A stretch of DNA of 64,000 nucleotides from Micromonospora cathayae (GCF_028993575.1 NZ_CP118615.1:806001-870000), one strand, 5' to 3'. Shown: positions 53,742 through 63,300, counted from the first letter of the stretch. Translations and numbers: made by a program. Notes: generated from the sequence alone by a model not told the origin.

Positions 53742-53775
53742 GCCCGTGGACAGAGCTTCGTGAAGGAGGGATCCG

Positions 53776-54219
53776 GTGAACGCCGTCCTCGTCGTCAACG
53801 CCGACCTCGGCCCGCTGCACCGGGTCACCGTCCAGCACGCGATCCGGATGCTCTGCCGCCGGGTCGCCGAGATCCACGAGGCCGAGCCGGACCGGCTGGT
53901 CGGCGTCTTCCCGCTGCCCCGGGTGGTGCGCCTGGTCCGGTACGTGGTCACCCGCTGGCGGTTCAACGCCGGCCCGCCCTGGTCACGGGCCGGTGTGCTG
54001 CGCCGGGACGGCCGCTGCTGCGGGTACTGCGCCGCGCCGGCCAGCACCGTCGACCACATCCTGCCCCGCTCGCGCGGCGGCCGGAACACCTGGCGGAACA
54101 CCACCGCCGCCTGCTACGCCTGCAACCAGCGCAAGGGCGACCGTACGCCGGAGGAGGCGGGCATGCCGCTGCGGCGCGAACCGGTGGCCCCGACCTGGGC
54201 GGCGCTGGCCGGCCACTGA
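53776..54219 (+). CDS. HNH endonuclease
   Basis: 147 residues. Zinc-binding cysteine pairs (CCGYC and CYACN) frame the catalytic STVDHILPRSRGGRNTW then NTTAACYACNQRKGDRTP, a complete HNH fold. This small family is widespread in actinobacteria and not tied to a methylase here. GTG 53776 has AAGGAGGG upstream. Its expression may depend on read-through of the terminator just upstream. Confidence 0.9.
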   Translation: MNAVLVVNADLGPLHRVTVQHAIRMLCRRVAEIHEAEPDRLVGVFPLPRVVRLVRYVVTRWRFNAGPPWSRAGVLRRDGRCCGYCAAPASTVDHILPRSRGGRNTWRNTTAACYACNQRKGDRTPEEAGMPLRREPVAPTWAALAGH

Positions 54220-54365
54220 CCGTGCCCCGGGGGGGACGGGCCGGCCGGCGGGTGACGGGGGTCGCGTCGTGGCGGTACGCCATGACGCGGCACCCGCCGG
54301 CCCCTCACGCCCTGCCGGGTGCGCGGCACCCGCCGGTCCCCGGCTCCGGACGGGTGCGCGGCGGC

Positions 54366-54423
54366 CGGTACCGGCCGCCGGCCACGTCGCCGGACGGTAC
54401 CGGCCGCCGGCCACGTCGCCGGA
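54366..54423. repeat. 29-bp direct repeat, two exact tandem copies
   Basis: Units start at 54366 and 54395, beginning CGGTACCGGCCGCCGGCCA. It lies in the gap between the HNH and YCII genes; each unit holds a CCGGTACCGG-like palindrome. Confidence 0.9.
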
Positions 54424-54508
54424 CGGCAGGATGTCCGGTAGGGGCGTCCGGCTCCGACGTACCTGGTGACGGCACCCCGACGGGGCCGCGCCAGAGGAGG
54501 AACACCCG

Positions 54509-54913
54509 ATGAAGTACATGATCATGTTGTACGGCTCGCAGCAGGACTACGACGCGATCGCCGGCCGGCCCGACGGCGGGAAGCCGCCGATGTCGCCCGA
54601 ACAGGTCGCCGCGATGCACGCCCACATGGCGGAGATCCACCAGAAGCTGGTCGAGTCCGGCGAACTGGTCGACGGCCAGGGCCTCACCGCCCCGGTGCAC
54701 GCCCGCCGGGTGCGGCTGCGCAGCGGTACCCCGGTGGTGACCGACGGGCCGTACCCGGAGGCGGAGGAGGTGCTCGCCGGGTACACCATCGTCGACTGCG
54801 CCAGCTTCGACCGGGCCACCGAGATCGCCGCCGGGTTCGTCGACCCCGACGCGACCGGCCAGTACGTGGACGTCCGGCCGATCGTGGAGAACGTGGACGA
54901 ACTCGGCCTGTGA
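54509..54913 (+). CDS. YCII-family protein (sigma-factor-linked)
   Basis: 134 residues. YMIMLYGSQQDYDAIAG at the start and VVTDGPYPEAEEVLAGYTI with DCASFDRATEIAAG are the DGPFxExKE-like marks of the YCII-related (DGPF) family. In actinobacteria such genes pair with ECF sigma factors; here the stop overlaps the sigma start by 4 nt. GAGGAGG lies upstream. It may act as a sensor or modulator of the sigma factor. Confidence 0.9.
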   Translation: MKYMIMLYGSQQDYDAIAGRPDGGKPPMSPEQVAAMHAHMAEIHQKLVESGELVDGQGLTAPVHARRVRLRSGTPVVTDGPYPEAEEVLAGYTIVDCASFDRATEIAAGFVDPDATGQYVDVRPIVENVDELGL

Positions 54914-56166
54914 GCACCCCCCACCGGGACGTCGAGGGCCTGCTGCGGCAGTTGACGCCGCAGGTCCTCGGCGCGCTGGTCCGCCGGTACGGGCACTTTG
55001 CCACCGCCGAGGACGCCGTACAGGAGGCGCTGGTCGCGGCGGCGCTGCGCTGGCCGGTGGACGGGGTGCCGGAGCAGCCGCGTGGCTGGCTGGTCACCGT
55101 GGCCGGCCGACGACTGACCGACCTGCTCCGCAGCGAGCAGGCCCGTCGGGAGCGCGAGGCGGGGGTGGCCCGTCGGGCGCCGGCCGACGCGTGGCTGGCC
55201 CCGCCCGCCGACCAGCCGGTCACCGCTGCGGACGACTCGCTCGTCCTGCTCTTCCTCTGCTGCCATCCGGCGCTCTCCCCCGACGCCCAGATCGCGCTCA
55301 CCCTGCGCGCGGTCGGCGGGCTGACCACCGCCGAGATCGCCCGCGCCTTCCTGGTGCCGGAGGCGACCATGACCCGTCGGATCAGCCGGGCCAAGCAGCG
55401 CATCCGGGCCAGCGGCGTGCCGTTCGGGCTGCCCCCGGCCGGGGACCGGGCCGCCCGGCTCGGCGCGGTGCTGCACGTCCTCTACCTGATCTTCAACGAG
55501 GGGTACGCGAGCACGTCCGGGCCACACCTGCACCGGTCCGCGCTCGCCGCCGAGGCGATCCGGCTGACCCGGCTGCTGCACCGCCACCTGCCCGACGAAG
55601 GCGAGGTGACCGGACTGCTCGCCCTGATGCTGCTCACCGACGCCCGCCGGCCGGCCCGGACCGGCCCGGCCGGGGAACCGGTCCCGATGGCCGAGCAGGA
55701 CCGCAGCCGCTGGGACGCCGCCGCGATCCGGGAGGGGGTGGCGCTGGTCGAGGCCGTGCTGGGCCGGGGGCCGGCCGGGCCGTACCAGATCCAGGCGGCG
55801 ATAGCCGCACTGCACGACGAGGCCCCGGAGGCGGAGACGACCGACTGGCCGCAGATCGTGGCCCTCTACGAACTGCTGCTGCGGCTGGCCGACAACCCGG
55901 TGGTACGGCTCAACCACGCCGTCGCGGTGGCGATGGTCGAGGGGCCGCAGGTCGGCCTGGGCCTGCTCGCCGTGCTCGCCACCGACGTCCGGGTCACCGA
56001 GGGGCACCGCTTCCACGCGGTCCGGGCGCACCTGCTGGAACGGGCCGGGGCGAAGGCCGAGGCGCGGGACGCGTACCTGGTGGCGGCCCGGCGCTCGACC
56101 AGCCCGCCGCACCAGCGGTACCTGCACGCCCGCGCCACCCGACTGACCGACCCGCCACCCGAATGA
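54910..56166 (+). CDS. ECF sigma factor with C-terminal extension (ECF42-like)
   Basis: 418 residues. Region σ2 (FATAEDAVQEALVAAALRWP), region σ4 ([20 protein letters not shown] with FLVPEATMTRRISRAKQRIR), then ~230 residues with TPR-like helices and the hallmark [13 protein letters not shown] and [19 protein letters not shown] start overlaps the YCII stop (GTGA). There is no anti-sigma gene; the C-terminal extension and the YCII partner probably control it. Confidence 0.92.
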   Translation: MSTPHRDVEGLLRQLTPQVLGALVRRYGHFATAEDAVQEALVAAALRWPVDGVPEQPRGWLVTVAGRRLTDLLRSEQARREREAGVARRAPADAWLAPPADQPVTAADDSLVLLFLCCHPALSPDAQIALTLRAVGGLTTAEIARAFLVPEATMTRRISRAKQRIRASGVPFGLPPAGDRAARLGAVLHVLYLIFNEGYASTSGPHLHRSALAAEAIRLTRLLHRHLPDEGEVTGLLALMLLTDARRPARTGPAGEPVPMAEQDRSRWDAAAIREGVALVEAVLGRGPAGPYQIQAAIAALHDEAPEAETTDWPQIVALYELLLRLADNPVVRLNHAVAVAMVEGPQVGLGLLAVLATDVRVTEGHRFHAVRAHLLERAGAKAEARDAYLVAARRSTSPPHQRYLHARATRLTDPPPE

Positions 56167-56225
56167 CCGGCCCGCCGCCCGGCTGACCGAGCCGGCACCC
56201 GAATGACCGACCCGGTAGCGGGCTG
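56146..56225. repeat. 20-bp tandem repeat, four copies, over the sigma-gene stop
   Basis: Units begin ACCGACCCGC / ACCGGCCCGC / ACCGAGCCGG / ACCGACCCGG at 56146, 56166, 56186 and 56206, most ending CCCGAATG or CCCGGCTG. The first unit contains the last codons of the sigma gene and its stop. Confidence 0.85.
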
Positions 56226-56352
56226 CCCCGTCGTCGCGCTCGCCACCCCGTGCCGATGGCTCAGCCGGCCCGCCGGGCCGGCTGAGCGTCCCCGTTGGCC
56301 GGCGCACCGGCCCGCTCAGCCGGCCCCACCCGGGCCGGAGCGCCGGCTCCGG

Positions 56353-57576
56353 TCAGCCGGAGCCGGTCGCCACGAGCGTCCGCCGCTGCTCACGGAGCAG
56401 GTCCCGCTCGGCGGTGTTGCGGGTCCGGGCGATGGCCGCCTCGTAGGCGAGCACCGACTCGGCGGTCCGCCCCAGCCGACGGAGCAGGTCGGCCCGGACC
56501 GCGTGGAAGAGGTGGTACCGCCCGAGGTCCAGCCGGTCCACCTCGGTCAGCGCCGGGCCGGGCCCGTCGACCTCGGCGACCACCACCGCCCGGTGCAGCG
56601 CCACGACCGGGCTCGGCGCGACCACCAGCAGCTGGTCGTAGAGGGCCAGGATCTGCCACCAGTCGGTGTCGGCGGCCGTCCGGGCGTCACTGTGCACCGC
56701 GTTGACGGCCGCCTGGATCTGGTACGGGCCGGGCCGGTTGCGCCGCAGGCAGCGCCGGACGAGTTCCTGCCCCTCACGGACCAGGTCGGCGTCCCACCGG
56801 CTGCGGTCCTGCTCGGCGAGGCGCACCAGCCCGCCGGCCGGGCCGGTACGGGCCGGCCGACGCGCCTCCACCAGGAGCATCAGGGCGAGCAGCCCGGTCA
56901 CCTCCGGCTCGTCCGGCATCAGCTCGGCCAGCAGCCGGCCCAGCCGGATCGCCTCCGCGCAGAGTTCCTCGCGGACCAGCCGGTCCCCGGAGCTGGCCGT
57001 GTACCCCTCGTTGAAGATCAGGTACACCACGGCCAGCACGGCCCGGAGCCGTTCCGGCAGGTCGGCCTCCGCCGGCACCCGGTACGGAATCCCGGCAGCC
57101 CGGATCTTGCCCTTGGCCCGGACCAGCCGCTGCGCCATGGTCGACTCGGGGACCAGGAAGGCGTACGCGATCTCGGCGGTGGTGAGCCCGCCGAGCAGCC
57201 GCAGGGTGAGGGCGACCCGGGCGCCCGTGGCGAGGGCCGGATGGCAGCAGGTGAAGATCAGCCGGAGCCGGTCGTCCCGCACGGGCCCCTCCTCCTCCGG
57301 TTCGGCGCGGGCGTGCAGCAGGGCGGCCTGCGCGTGCCGGTCGGCCCGGGACGCCTCCCGCCGGAGCCGGTCGACCGCCCGGTTCCGCGCGGTGGTGATG
57401 ATCCAGCCGGCCGGGCTGGGCGGCGGGCCGTCCACCGGCCAGCGCCGTACCGCCTCGGTGAAGGCGTCCTGGACCGCCTCCTCGGCGATGTCCAGGTCCC
57501 CGAAGACCCGGGTCAGGACGGCGACCGCCCGCCCGTACCCGGCCCGGAAGGCCCGCTCGGTGGCGGCAGCCGTCAC
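56353..57576 (-). CDS. second ECF42-like sigma factor, convergent with the first
   Basis: 407 residues. σ2 is [20 protein letters not shown], σ4 is [20 protein letters not shown] with [20 protein letters not shown], followed by the same C-terminal extension ([31 protein letters not shown]). It is clearly a paralogue of the sigma factor at 54910. GTG start overlaps the YCII stop by 4 nt. The two sigma genes end 187 bp apart, tail to tail. Confidence 0.92.
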   Translation of the reverse strand: MTAAATERAFRAGYGRAVAVLTRVFGDLDIAEEAVQDAFTEAVRRWPVDGPPPSPAGWIITTARNRAVDRLRREASRADRHAQAALLHARAEPEEEGPVRDDRLRLIFTCCHPALATGARVALTLRLLGGLTTAEIAYAFLVPESTMAQRLVRAKGKIRAAGIPYRVPAEADLPERLRAVLAVVYLIFNEGYTASSGDRLVREELCAEAIRLGRLLAELMPDEPEVTGLLALMLLVEARRPARTGPAGGLVRLAEQDRSRWDADLVREGQELVRRCLRRNRPGPYQIQAAVNAVHSDARTAADTDWWQILALYDQLLVVAPSPVVALHRAVVVAEVDGPGPALTEVDRLDLGRYHLFHAVRADLLRRLGRTAESVLAYEAAIARTRNTAERDLLREQRRTLVATGSG

Positions 57577-57923
57577 GCCGGCCCGTCGTGGAACGGCCGG
57601 ACCTCCACCGGGAGCGTGGTGGCCCGCGCCAACCGGCCACCCCACTCGATGGCGGTGTCCAGGTCGGTCGCCCGGATGATGGTGAAGCCGCCCAGGTGCT
57701 CCTTGCCCTCGGTGTACGGGCCGTCGGTCATCAGCAGTTCCCCGTCGGTGACCCGGAGCAGCGTCGCCGTGCTCGGCGGGTGCAGACCGCCCGCGAACAC
57801 CCAGACCCCGGCCGCCCGCATGTCGGCGTCGACCGCCGCCACGTCCCGCATGATCTTCTCCAGTTCCGCGGCCTCCGGCGCGGGACCGTCCGGCTCGATC
57901 ACACTCAGCAGATACTGTTTCAC
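57573..57923 (-). CDS. second YCII-family protein, partner of the second sigma factor
   Basis: 116 residues starting [12 protein letters not shown], with [20 protein letters not shown] (DGP-x-x-E-x-K-E) and [19 protein letters not shown] 57923 was chosen because upstream codons show no family similarity; GGGACGAGA lies before it. Shorter at the N-terminus than the copy at 54509. Confidence 0.9.
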   Translation of the reverse strand: MKQYLLSVIEPDGPAPEAAELEKIMRDVAAVDADMRAAGVWVFAGGLHPPSTATLLRVTDGELLMTDGPYTEGKEHLGGFTIIRATDLDTAIEWGGRLARATTLPVEVRPFHDGPA

Positions 57924-58014
57924 CGTCTCGTCCCATCTGTCGCCGCCGGCCCGGTGCCGGCGCTCACCTGGTACACGAACGGAGCCGGGCGAGATCGACA
58001 CCTGCGGCGAAAAA

Positions 58015-58788
58015 TCACTCTCCGGTGGGGAACGTCCAGGCGAACCGGGCCGGACGCCGCTCGTGGAAGGCGGCCACGCCCTCGCGGGCCTCCCCGCTGG
58101 TCCGGGCCTGGCCGTGCCACCAGGCCACCCGCTCCGGGTCCGCCCGGCCGTCCACGATCTCCTTGGCCGCGGCGACGCTGAGCTGGGAGCGGACGGCGAT
58201 GCTCCCGGTCAGGTCGGTGATCCGGTCGGCGAGCCGGTCGGCCGGTACGACCTCGTCGGCGAGGCCGACCCGGGCCGCCCGCTCGGCGTCGATCAGCTCG
58301 CCGGTGAAGAGCAGGTACTTGGCGGTCGCCGGGCCGACCAGCGCGGCCAGCCGACGGGTGGCCGGCGTCGGATAGACCAGTCCCAGCCGGGCCGGCGGCA
58401 CCCCGAACCGGGCGTCGTCGGCGACGACCCGCAGGTCGCAGGCGACGGCGAGCAGGCAACCGCCGCCCACGCAGGCCCCCCGGACGGCGGCCACCGTCGG
58501 CTTGGCGAACGCGGCGAGCCGTTCCTCGGCGACCACCGCCGTGCTCGCGTCCCCGGCGGCCAGCATCTCGTCCACGTCGCCCAGGTCGGCCCCGGCGCAG
58601 AAGGTGTCGCCCGCCCCGGTGAGCACCAGCACCCGGACGGCCGGCTCGGCCTCGATCCGGTCGAGCAGCAACGGCAACTGCCGCCACATGTCGGGGGTCA
58701 TCGCGTTACGCCGGGCCGGGTTGCTGATCACCACGGTCGCCACCGGGCCGGCCGTCTCGACGGTCAACGTCGCCTCGCCCACCGCCAC
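58015..58788 (-). CDS. enoyl-CoA hydratase/isomerase family protein
   Basis: 257 residues, crotonase fold. CoA-binding NPARRNAMTPDMWRQL, oxyanion-hole segments LTGAGDTFCAGADLGDV and AAVRGACVGGGCLLAVACDL, and the loop VPPARLGLVYPTPATRR. The first catalytic Glu position of classical hydratases (GACVGGG) is not a Glu, so it may act on a different acyl-CoA. GTG 58788, preceded by GAGGAGG. Monocistronic by spacing. Confidence 0.88.
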   Translation of the reverse strand: MAVGEATLTVETAGPVATVVISNPARRNAMTPDMWRQLPLLLDRIEAEPAVRVLVLTGAGDTFCAGADLGDVDEMLAAGDASTAVVAEERLAAFAKPTVAAVRGACVGGGCLLAVACDLRVVADDARFGVPPARLGLVYPTPATRRLAALVGPATAKYLLFTGELIDAERAARVGLADEVVPADRLADRITDLTGSIAVRSQLSVAAAKEIVDGRADPERVAWWHGQARTSGEAREGVAAFHERRPARFAWTFPTGE

Positions 58789-58944
58789 GCCTCCTCACCC
58801 GCCGGTCGGGGCCGGCCCGCCGACCCTAACCACGCAGGCCGGACGGCGTCCGGGCGGGTGAGCTGGTTCACCCGCCGGGCAGCGCCCGGTGCACCGGGCG
58901 GGCCTTCGTACCGGTAAACCTGTCACGGGTGTGTCCTTCGCCTA

Positions 58945-58974
58945 TTGGTCAGCGGTGGCCACCCGCGCCAGCAT
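58945..58974 (+). promoter_or_regulatory. candidate promoter with leaderless geometry (DJ-1-like gene)
   Basis: TTGGTC, 18 bp, CAGCAT; ATG 58982 follows after 7 nt. Confidence 0.45.
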
Positions 58975-58981
58975 GGCGGAC

Positions 58982-59638
58982 ATGACACGTGCACTGATCG
59001 CCCTGACCAGCCATGACAAGCTCGGCGACACCGGCCGGGGGACCGGCTACTACGTCGGCGAGGCCGCCGAGCCGTGGGAGGTGTTCCGGGCCGCCGGAAT
59101 CGACGTCGACCTGGTCTCGGTGGCCGGTGGGGAGCCGCCGGTGGACGGCCTGGACGCCGACGACCGAACCCAGCAGGACTTCCTCGCCACCGCCGACGTG
59201 GCGCACACCCGACCGGCCGCCGAGGTCGACCCGGCCGGGTACGACATCGTGTTCTTCGCGGGCGGCCACGGCACGATGTGGGACTTCCCCGACAACCCGG
59301 ACCTGGCGCGGATCGCCGCCGCCGTCTACGAACGCGGTGGCGTGGTGGCCGCCGTCTGCCACGGGCCGTCCGCCCTGGTCAACCTGAAGCTCTCCGACGG
59401 CCGTCACCTGGTCGCCGGCAAGCGGGTGGCCGGCTTCACCAACGACGAGGAGGCGGCGGTCGGGCTGACCGAGGTGGTCCCGTTCCTGCTCGCCGACAAG
59501 CTCACCGAGGCGGGCGCCGAGCACGTCCCGGCCCCGAACTTCACCGAGCAGGTGGTCGCCGACGGGCGGCTGGTCACCGGCCAGAACCCCCAGTCCGCCC
59601 GCGCCACCGCCCAAGCCGCCCTCAAGGCCCTGCGCTGA
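58982..59638 (+). CDS. type 1 glutamine amidotransferase/DJ-1-like protein
   Basis: 218 residues, Hsp31/DJ-1 branch: ALIALTSHDKLGDTGRGTGY at the start, FFAGGHGTMWDFPDN, the nucleophile Cys in VVAAVCHGPSALVNL, and AGKRVAGFTNDEE. These proteins act as holdases or deglycases against methylglyoxal damage. An ATG nine bases upstream is also possible. Convergent with the VOC gene; a strong terminator lies between. Confidence 0.88.
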   Translation: MTRALIALTSHDKLGDTGRGTGYYVGEAAEPWEVFRAAGIDVDLVSVAGGEPPVDGLDADDRTQQDFLATADVAHTRPAAEVDPAGYDIVFFAGGHGTMWDFPDNPDLARIAAAVYERGGVVAAVCHGPSALVNLKLSDGRHLVAGKRVAGFTNDEEAAVGLTEVVPFLLADKLTEAGAEHVPAPNFTEQVVADGRLVTGQNPQSARATAQAALKALR

Positions 59639-59644
59639 CCGCCT

Positions 59645-59692
59645 CGCCGGGTCGACCAGGAGGAGGATGCCAGCCTCCCGGTCGACCCGGCG
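59645..59692. terminator. bidirectional terminator between convergent genes
   Basis: 13-bp perfect stem CGCCGGGTCGACC / GGTCGACCCGGCG extended by GGAGG/CCTCC across a one-base mismatch. Confidence 0.75.
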
Positions 59693-59698
59693 GCCGGT

Positions 59699-60109
59699 TC
59701 AGAACATCTGGCCGATGCGGATCCGGTTCCCGAAAGGGTCGCGGATACCGAAATCGATGCCGTACGGGCGTTCCGTCGGCTCGTCGGTGACGTCCACACC
59801 CCGGGCGACCAGGTCCTCGTACGTCTTGTGGGCGTCGTCGGTGGTCATGAAGAGGTACCCGCCCAGCGCCCCCTTGGTGAGCAACTCCCGTACCTGCTCG
59901 GCGGTGGCCGGGTCCAGCGCCGGCGGGCCGGGCCGTTCCAGCAGGATCTCCCGCCCACGGTCGCCGGGCACGTTGACCGTGAGCCAACGCATGAAGCCGA
60001 GGTCGGCGTCGGTGTGCACCTCCAGCCCGAGCTTGCCGACGTAGAAGTCGAGCGCCTCGTCCTGGTCGAGCACGTAGATCTGGGAGCGGCTGATCGCGTC
60101 GATCGTCAT
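59699..60109 (-). CDS. VOC (glyoxalase/dioxygenase) family protein
   Basis: 136 residues. Pattern SRSQIYVLDQDEALDFYVGK at the start and IDFGIRDPFGNRIRIGQ at the end, typical of vicinal-oxygen-chelate proteins. ATG 60109 is supported by TAGCGT 7 nt upstream; an upstream GTG lies inside that promoter. It follows the AraC gene on the same strand by 35 bp but has its own promoter. Confidence 0.88.
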   Translation of the reverse strand: MTIDAISRSQIYVLDQDEALDFYVGKLGLEVHTDADLGFMRWLTVNVPGDRGREILLERPGPPALDPATAEQVRELLTKGALGGYLFMTTDDAHKTYEDLVARGVDVTDEPTERPYGIDFGIRDPFGNRIRIGQMF

Positions 60110-60116
60110 GCCGATC

Positions 60117-60122
60117 ACGCTA
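60117..60122 (-). promoter_or_regulatory. putative -10 element of a leaderless promoter (VOC gene)
   Basis: TAGCGT on the minus strand, 7 nt before ATG 60109. Confidence 0.5.
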
Positions 60123-60144
60123 GAACCCGGCCCTGACCTGCTGC

Positions 60145-60546
60145 TTATCCAAAACTGCTGGGCCTGGTCCAGGCCTTGGTGAAGCAGCTCGGCACGCCCC
60201 CGGCCGCCGTCGTACGTTTCCGGAACGCGGTGGGCGACGCCCCGACGATCTCCCGGAAGGTACGGCTGAAGGTGCCCAGGCTGGCGAAGCCGACCGCGTA
60301 ACAGATGTCCGTCACGTCCCGTTCGGTATCGGTCAGCAGGCTCATCGCCCGCTCGACCCGGCGGCGCTGGAGGTAGCGGTGCGGGGTTTCGCCGAAGGTC
60401 GCCCGGAAGGTCCGGATGAAGTGCGCCTCGGAGACGTGGGCGATCCGGGCCAGGGTAGGAATGTCCAGCGGCTCGGCGTACCGCCGGTCCATCGCGTCCC
60501 GGGCCCGCAGCATCGCCCGGTTGGACTGCTCGACCGCCCGGCTCAT
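60145..60546 (-). CDS. AraC-family transcriptional regulator (DNA-binding domain only)
   Basis: 133 residues, essentially just the two helix-turn-helix AraC domain: LDIPTLARIAHVSEAHFIRT then DVTDICYAVGFASLGTFSRT, with the usual FREIVGASPTAFRKR. There is no ligand domain. It is commonly paired with a VOC gene, as here. Divergent from the hydrolase; a 20-bp tandem array lies in the shared gap. Confidence 0.9.
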   Translation of the reverse strand: MSRAVEQSNRAMLRARDAMDRRYAEPLDIPTLARIAHVSEAHFIRTFRATFGETPHRYLQRRRVERAMSLLTDTERDVTDICYAVGFASLGTFSRTFREIVGASPTAFRKRTTAAGGVPSCFTKAWTRPSSFG

Positions 60547-60580
60547 CGGCCCATCACGGCAGCCAGCCTACGTCCGACCG

Positions 60581-60650
60581 CAGGTGGACCGGCCCGACCG
60601 CAGGTGGACCGGCCCGACCGCAGGTGGACCGGCCGCCGGCAGGTGGACCG
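60581..60650. repeat. 20-bp tandem repeat in the araC-hydrolase divergent region
   Basis: CAGGTGGACC begins at 60581, 60601, 60621 and 60640 (periods 20, 20, 19), each mostly followed by GGCCCGACCG. Confidence 0.9.
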
Positions 60651-60683
60651 GGCCGACGGCAGCGTCGGCCGAACTGCGGCACA

Positions 60684-61559
60684 ATGTCTGATATGGAATT
60701 CACGGTCCAGGTCTCCGCGCCCTACCGGCTCTGGGCCCGCGCGGTCGGTCCGCTCGACGCGCCACCACTGCTGCTGGTCATGGGCGCGAACGCCAACGCG
60801 CTGACCTGGCCGCCGGCTCTGGTCGAACGGCTCGCCACCCGACACCGCGTGATCGTCTACGACCACCGGGACACCGGCCGCTCCACCTGGGCCTTCGACG
60901 AACACCCGTACCAGATCACCGACCTCGCCGGCGACGCGCTCGCGGTACTCGACGCGGCCGGAGTGGCGCGCGCCCACGTGGTCGGCATGTCCATGGGTGG
61001 CGTCCTGGTGCAGCTGCTCGCCCTGGACCACCCTGACCGGCTGCTCAGCGCCACCGCGTTCTGCACCGCCGCGCTCGGCGCCGGCCTGGCCGGCGGGACG
61101 GACGCGCCGGCCCTGCCGGACCCGGACCCGCGGCTGCTGAAACTGTGGCAGCAGTTCACCGACGAACGGGACCGCGAGGCGGAACTCGACTGGCGGGTGG
61201 AGCACTGGCGGCTCCTCAACGGCGACGTGGTCCCGTTCGACGCGGCGGCGTTCCGGGCGATGGAGGAGTCCTGCATCGACCACGCCGGCACGCACCGCAA
61301 CGCCGCCGCCCACGCCCGCGCCGGCCAGGACGGGCTGGCCCGGGGTGACGAGCTGGGCCGGGTACGGGTGCCGTTCCTGGTCGTCGAGGCCCCGGAGGAT
61401 CCGATCAACCCGCCGCCGCACGCGGCGTACCTGGCCGGGCTGATCCCGTCGGCGAAGCTGGTCACCGTCCCCGGCATGGGGCACGCGCTGGCCCCGGCGG
61501 TGCTGGACCCGTTCGCCGACGCGGTCGAGACCCACATCGGCTCGGTGGGACCGGGGTAG
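60684..61559 (+). CDS. alpha/beta hydrolase (RdmC-like)
   Basis: 291 residues. Oxyanion region LLLVMGANANALTWPPALVE, VIVYDHRDTGRS, nucleophile Ser in HVVGMSMGGVLVQLL, Asp in VVEAPEDPINPP and His in VPGMGHALAPAVL. This is the aclacinomycin-methylesterase-like group. It is an intact relative of the remnant at 37515-38216. ATG 60684; the preceding frame is only repeat sequence. Confidence 0.9.
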   Translation: MSDMEFTVQVSAPYRLWARAVGPLDAPPLLLVMGANANALTWPPALVERLATRHRVIVYDHRDTGRSTWAFDEHPYQITDLAGDALAVLDAAGVARAHVVGMSMGGVLVQLLALDHPDRLLSATAFCTAALGAGLAGGTDAPALPDPDPRLLKLWQQFTDERDREAELDWRVEHWRLLNGDVVPFDAAAFRAMEESCIDHAGTHRNAAAHARAGQDGLARGDELGRVRVPFLVVEAPEDPINPPPHAAYLAGLIPSAKLVTVPGMGHALAPAVLDPFADAVETHIGSVGPG

Positions 61560-61560
61560 A

Positions 61561-61660
61561 CCACCCGGCCGACGGAACCCCGGCCCGGACCACCCGGCCG
61601 ACGGTTCCCGGCGCGGGCCAACGGGCCGGCGGTTCCCGGCGTGGGGCAGCGGGCCGATGG
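61561..61660. repeat. 28-29-bp tandem repeat before tRNA-Thr
   Basis: CCACCCGGCCGACGG-type units start at 61561, 61590, 61618 and 61646, the last two diverged. They lie just past the hydrolase stop. Confidence 0.75.
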
Positions 61661-61754
61661 GAAGATCCGGGGCGGAAGGTCCAACGGGTGGGACCCGGGG
61701 CGGACCGCTGGTCGGGTCCGTCCGGGGCGGAACGGACCCGAAACCAACGGGAAA

Positions 61755-61831
61755 TGGAGCCCCCGGCCGGGATCGAACCGGCGACATCTCGCTTACAAGG
61801 CGAGTGCTCTGGCCAGCTGAGCTACAGGGGC
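61755..61831 (-). tRNA. tRNA-Thr (anticodon TGT)
   Basis: Cloverleaf on the minus strand: acceptor GCCCCTG/CGGGGGC (one G·U), D-arm GCTCAGCTGGCCAGAGC, anticodon stem CTCGC/GCGAG with loop CTTGTAA (anticodon TGT), and T-arm GCCGGTTCGATCCCGGC. The 3' CCA is encoded. TATGCT (61848-61853) could be its -10 box. Confidence 0.96.
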
Positions 61832-62042
61832 GCGTGCGTCCGTGGTCAGCATAGCGACTGGCGTCCGGATTTCATCGTTCACCAGGCCCCTCAGCACCGG
61901 AAACGTGACCGGATGCCGTCCTTGCGGTCGGGTTGTGACTCTACGGTGCACGCAACGCAGTCAATGTCCGAGCGATTGATGTCCGTGCGTGCCTGAGTGA
62001 CCGGTATGCGAATGTCGTCGGTCCCACCCCTCGCCCACCGTC

Positions 62043-62071
62043 TTGGCAGCGGAAGGAATCCCGTTTACCGT
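62043..62071 (+). promoter_or_regulatory. msiK promoter
   Basis: TTGGCA (62043-62048), exactly 17 bp, TACCGT (62066-62071). This leaves a leader of about 130 nt before the msiK start. Confidence 0.7.
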
Positions 62072-62128
62072 GCAGTGACACGGATGACATTCCGGTGACC
62101 TCAGGGTGCCCGGGTGCCGCCCGTCTGG

Positions 62129-62150
62129 CCGGCGCGGTCCACCGCGCCGG
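62129..62150 (+). promoter_or_regulatory. leader hairpin upstream of msiK
   Basis: Perfect 9-bp stem CCGGCGCGG-TCCA-CCGCGCCGG followed by TTGCTCCTTC. It may be a weak terminator or simply a stable leader structure. Confidence 0.45.
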
Positions 62151-62187
62151 TTGCTCCTTCACTCGGATCGTCCGGCACGTTCCTGCC

Positions 62188-62208
62188 GGTGAAAGGAAGC
62201 GCTTCACC
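62188..62208 (+). promoter_or_regulatory. palindrome over the msiK ribosome site
   Basis: GAAGCGCTTC (62196-62205), a LacI-type operator-like palindrome, lies between the Shine-Dalgarno AAAGGA and the ATG. It is nested in GGTGAA-N9-TTCACC (62188-62208), which as RNA would place the ribosome site in a hairpin loop. Confidence 0.5.

Positions 62209-63300
<1,092 letters not shown>

Noticed and set aside
61755..61831. tRNA-Thr as an integration site of a mobile element
   Set aside because: No integrase or repeated 3' tRNA fragment was seen on either side within the window.
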